A stretch of 64,000 bases of DNA, taken from the NCBI GenBank assembly GCA_022385755.1, contig MU278358.1, positions 201,133 to 265,132 on the forward strand, read 5' to 3'. The position numbers and the translations under genes are program-made. Source of the stretch: Trametopsis cervina (taxonomy: Eukaryota > Basidiomycota > Agaricomycetes > Polyporales > Irpicaceae). Of the stretch, positions 61,081 to 64,000 are shown piece after piece. Numbering within the stretch: the first letter of the stretch is position 1; every line of letters starts with the position of its first letter. Below the pieces are notes generated by a model. The model searched no databases. It was given only the letters and a program-made list of their open reading frames with translations, and had not been told where the DNA came from.

Positions 61081-64000
61081 ATGTCGCGCGTCGATACTCC
61101 TGAGGGTATCCTTGCACTTGCTAAACAGCATCTTGGCTATACCACGAGTGTCAAGGTGCGCATGATCTACGCGACTCATTAAGGTCTGGCGCCTAAGTTG
61201 ACGCGAACTGGCAGAGCGGACCCACGCTCGACGGTTATGTTCAAGAGCTCAGGAAACACCTAGTGGAGTATCCTCAAGATGTACACGTGCGTATCAGCCG
61301 TGCTTGAAATCAATAAGTGTCTTAACAAGGCCTTGGACAGTATCGCCTCGAGCTTCAGCCTTACAAAGGGTGTAAGTACATGCTCGGTCCGCGTTGAAAA
61401 GTCTCCTGACGCGTAGACTATCAGTTGGAATTGTCACCTGCTTAGAAGAAGGGTGCAAAAACGAACGAATTAAGCTGAGCGCACGCCGTGGTGTGCCAGA
61501 TGGCGGCAAGGCTATTGGTCTTGGCTCTTTGTCGCCTTACAGGGTAGGTGCCGTGTCAACGGCCACTCGAACACAGACATTAAACTTTATACCACATGAA
61601 CAGGTCCATGTAAGTAGCCATCCAATGCACACGGAATCCAGGGATGCTCGTATGTGGAAGAGGCCGGTGATGGAAACGGAGAAGAAGGCACGTTGTATCT
61701 TACGATATGATTTCCATGTATTTCTAACCATTGCTCAGGGGCTGTCCAAGGCACCTGAGAGGCGGAAGTCGGTATTCGGTGCTCTAGATAGTAACTCTCC
61801 TGCCAAAGCTTCAGGAATAAGGCCATCAAAGCAGATGGCCGCGGCCGCGTTCAGTGGGCCACCGCATTCATCTCCAACGCGCAGTTTAGACGCACATTCT
61901 CCTGCCTTCATAAAGGTAGAACATGAGGAACCTGCCCTGTCGCTGACAATCAAGAAGCGCAGGTCCTCCTTTGCTCTCAGTGATAGTCCGCCGCCCGAGA
62001 AGAAGTACTCACACCGCCCCTCTTCCCGCAATATCGTGCCCCCTTCTTCCAAAGCTATAAAGCTGGAGCACCACGACACACCGACTCGCGCTTTTATGGA
62101 AGCGCAAGAACACGTTGCTGCATACACCCCTGGCGACGTCAAACCCAAGGTCGAAGACATGGAGAACTTAGAGGATACGCGCGAAAAGCTCGCGGATGTT
62201 CAGCGGCAGCTTGTGCGGGTGAAACGCGATCTCGTCAGGGCCGAAGACAAGAGACACAAAACCAAGACTGATTATACCAGGATCGCGAAATTAGAGAGGG
62301 AGCGCGGTGAGCTGCAAGCACAGAAGGAAGGGCTCAACGTTGCCATTCCGTCAATGCATACCCATGATCCACAACCCCCAACTTTCCCCGCAGCTTCTGG
62401 ATCAAACGTCGACGCATCGTCCTCTTACCGAGACATGGTCGCTGATGATCGTGATTTCTTCATAAATTTCCCCAGTGTGCAGTACGCACAGCCGGTCGCA
62501 TCGGGATCGAATGTTGATGTTCAGCAAGCTCGGTCAATGGCCGTGATGCTGGACGGGGAAGAATACCACACAGGAGCCTACGCCGATCCAGCTCTGGTGC
62601 CACCAACCTCCACTCTATTTGGCCGTCCTGTCGACCATGGCGCCTGGGACAGAGATGGCGATTTTCACGGTCGTGGCAAGGACCACTTTGCTGGTCCTGT
62701 AGCTAGAGCCGACGAGTGCGTATTTACTGGGTTTCCTTTATCGATTCTCCTCCGCTGACTGCTGCTCACTATCTGTAGTATCAATGACTTCTTAATCGAA
62801 GCTGGAAATGCAGAATCCTTCGACAGCAACGAGAGCGTTCACAATGCGCTGCAGAAACTAGGCATGGGTGCATTGTATCAACTTCTCCCTGGTATGACGG
62901 TGGCCTTGATGCCTCACCAAGTTATCGGGGTGGCCTGGATGGCGGATAAAGAGCAGAGGAGCTCGTTTAGAGGTGGGGTGCTCGCAGACGAAATGGGTCT
63001 AGGAAAGGTAGTATCATGGTTTTATCCATTCATCCGCACGGAATTAACTGTGTCTGTACAGACCGTGCAAATGATCGCCGTCATGGCGAAGAATAGACCT
63101 ACCAACCCTGCCCGGAAGGCCACCCTTATCGTTGCTCCTGTCGCATTACTTGATCAGTGGCAGTACGAAATTGAGGATAAGTCGGACATGAACCTTCGGT
63201 GCTTGATTTATCATGGTGAGTCAATTATCACTACCCGCAAGACAACTGTGCACGAGCCAACAATTTCGCATAGGCAATAGCAAGCCGAGGCGACTGGATC
63301 AGCTTGAGAAGTACGATGTCGTTCTCACAACGTATCACGTGCGTCAGGTTTCGAGAATAGGCGACGCTCGTTGTCACTCACATTAAATCTCCAGACATTG
63401 TTGTTGGAATGGCCCGATGACGAAGCTGTCGAGAGGGAGAGGAGAAAGAGAAAGAAGCGAAGATCGAACGCAGATGAGGACTTCATCGCCGATGACACAT
63501 CTGAGGAAGAGCGTCAAGTGCAGAGGAGGAAGGCTCGACAAATCAAAGGCTTGTTATTCGAAATGCCAGTGAGTGGCATGTATTCGTTTTTGTGGTATAG
63601 CTATGCTGATCATTGTTCGATACATAGTGGTAATTATCTCTACATGATGTACGACCCAAACCACTGATCTGGTCCTGTCAGGTATCGAATTGTTTTGGAC
63701 GAAGCGCAAAACATTCGAAACAAACGCACTCGTTCGTACTTCTTGCGTAGATTACCAGTCTATATTCACAGATCTTGCAGGTGTGTCTCGCGCGATTTCC
63801 AAGCTCGAAGCACAATATCGATGGTGTCTCACCGGGCAAGTTGTCACACCTCCGTATCCCAATCGTTTGCTGACTAGACCCACAGGACTCCGATTGTGAA
63901 CTCTTTGGGTGATGCATACCCTTTGTTCAGATTTCTGCGGATTCGGCCGTGGTATGACTGGAATGAGTTCAATAACCATGTTACGAGTAACGAGAAGAAA
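61081..64000 (+). CDS. SNF2-family DNA-dependent ATPase (ULS1/RAD16-like), 3' end cut by window
   Basis: The ATG at 61081 opens several small exons (SRVDTPEGILALAKQHLGY, SGPTLDGYVQELRKHLVE, VTCLEEGCKNERIKLSARRG). A long exon carries disordered sequence with Lys-x-Glu sites (FIKVEHEEPA, AIKLEHHDTP, VKPKVEDME) and a coiled coil (EKLADVQRQLVRVKRDLVRA). The ATPase core follows: LMPHQVIGVAWM, motif I GGVLADEMGLGKTVQMIAVM, Ia TLIVAPVALLDQWQYEIEDK, KYDVVLTTYH, motif II VLDEAQNIRNKRTR and motif III YRWCLTG. The DEAQ box and an insert of basic-acidic residues before it fit the Rad16/Uls1 group. Uls1-type proteins move along DNA and may target SUMO-modified proteins. The RING and second helicase lobe would lie beyond the edge. 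Confidence 0.9.

Noticed and set aside
1..64000. tRNA genes, rRNA genes, CRISPR arrays and intact transposons
   Set aside because: I looked for T-loop motifs, spaced repeats, reverse transcriptase or transposase motifs and terminal repeats and found none that hold up by eye; a covariance-model search would be needed to be sure about tRNAs.

Overview
The window reads as nuclear DNA of a filamentous basidiomycete, most likely an Agaricomycete. Genes lie on both strands and are split by many short introns of about 45-70 bases with GT(A/G)xGT donors and CAG or TAG acceptors. Conserved housekeeping genes sit beside protein types common in mushroom-forming fungi. There is no operon structure, CRISPR array, plasmid or phage signal, and I recognised no rRNA, tRNA or intact transposon. 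Exon joins are my own, made by keeping frame across GT-AG boundaries. The joins of UGT, O-methyltransferase, ATP19 and PMP3 were followed base by base and give whole reading frames.

Layout. 1-3518 (-): two-RRM RNA-binding protein of RBMS type, cut by the left edge. 5442-7085 (-) and 8473-10386 (+): a UDP-glycosyltransferase and an O-methyltransferase, head to head. 11112-12723 (+): single-pass membrane protein of unknown function. 12919-14491 (-): F-box-like protein with a possible membrane-anchored N-terminus. 15143-19210 (+): MSH2. 20012-21556 (+): secreted GH16 glucanase. 22105-23318 (+): mitochondrial ornithine carrier. 23439-24360 (-) and 24563-25220 (+): mitochondrial ribosome recycling factor and YAE1 on one short divergent promoter. 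26437-27864 (+): multi-pass membrane protein. 28150-28714 (-): RidA-type deaminase. 29153-30939 (-): Ser-rich protein with a coiled coil. 31319-31740 (-): ATP19. 33165-35966 (+): long low-complexity protein. 36705-41462 (-): RBR ubiquitin ligase with six CCCH zinc fingers and an RRM-like segment. 41970-44481 (-): KAR5-like nuclear fusion protein. 44786-45821 (+): glutathione S-transferase. 46470-48044 (-): conserved coiled-coil protein. 50760-52541 (+): S-adenosylhomocysteine hydrolase. 53284-54966 (+): unknown protein. 55761-59317 (-): LARP1-type La protein. 60206-60737 (+): PMP3. 61081-64000 (+): SNF2 helicase-like ATPase, cut by the right edge.

Most genes are unrelated neighbours, as usual in fungi. 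The links worth noting are the glycosyltransferase/O-methyltransferase pair, which could be a small tailoring pair of secondary metabolism, and the RRF1/YAE1 pair, whose products serve mitochondrial ribosome recycling and maturation of the cytosolic recycling ATPase. The most unusual protein is the CCCH-RRM-RBR ligase. The window is also rich in very small exons (8-22 nt) and carries two GC-AG introns.
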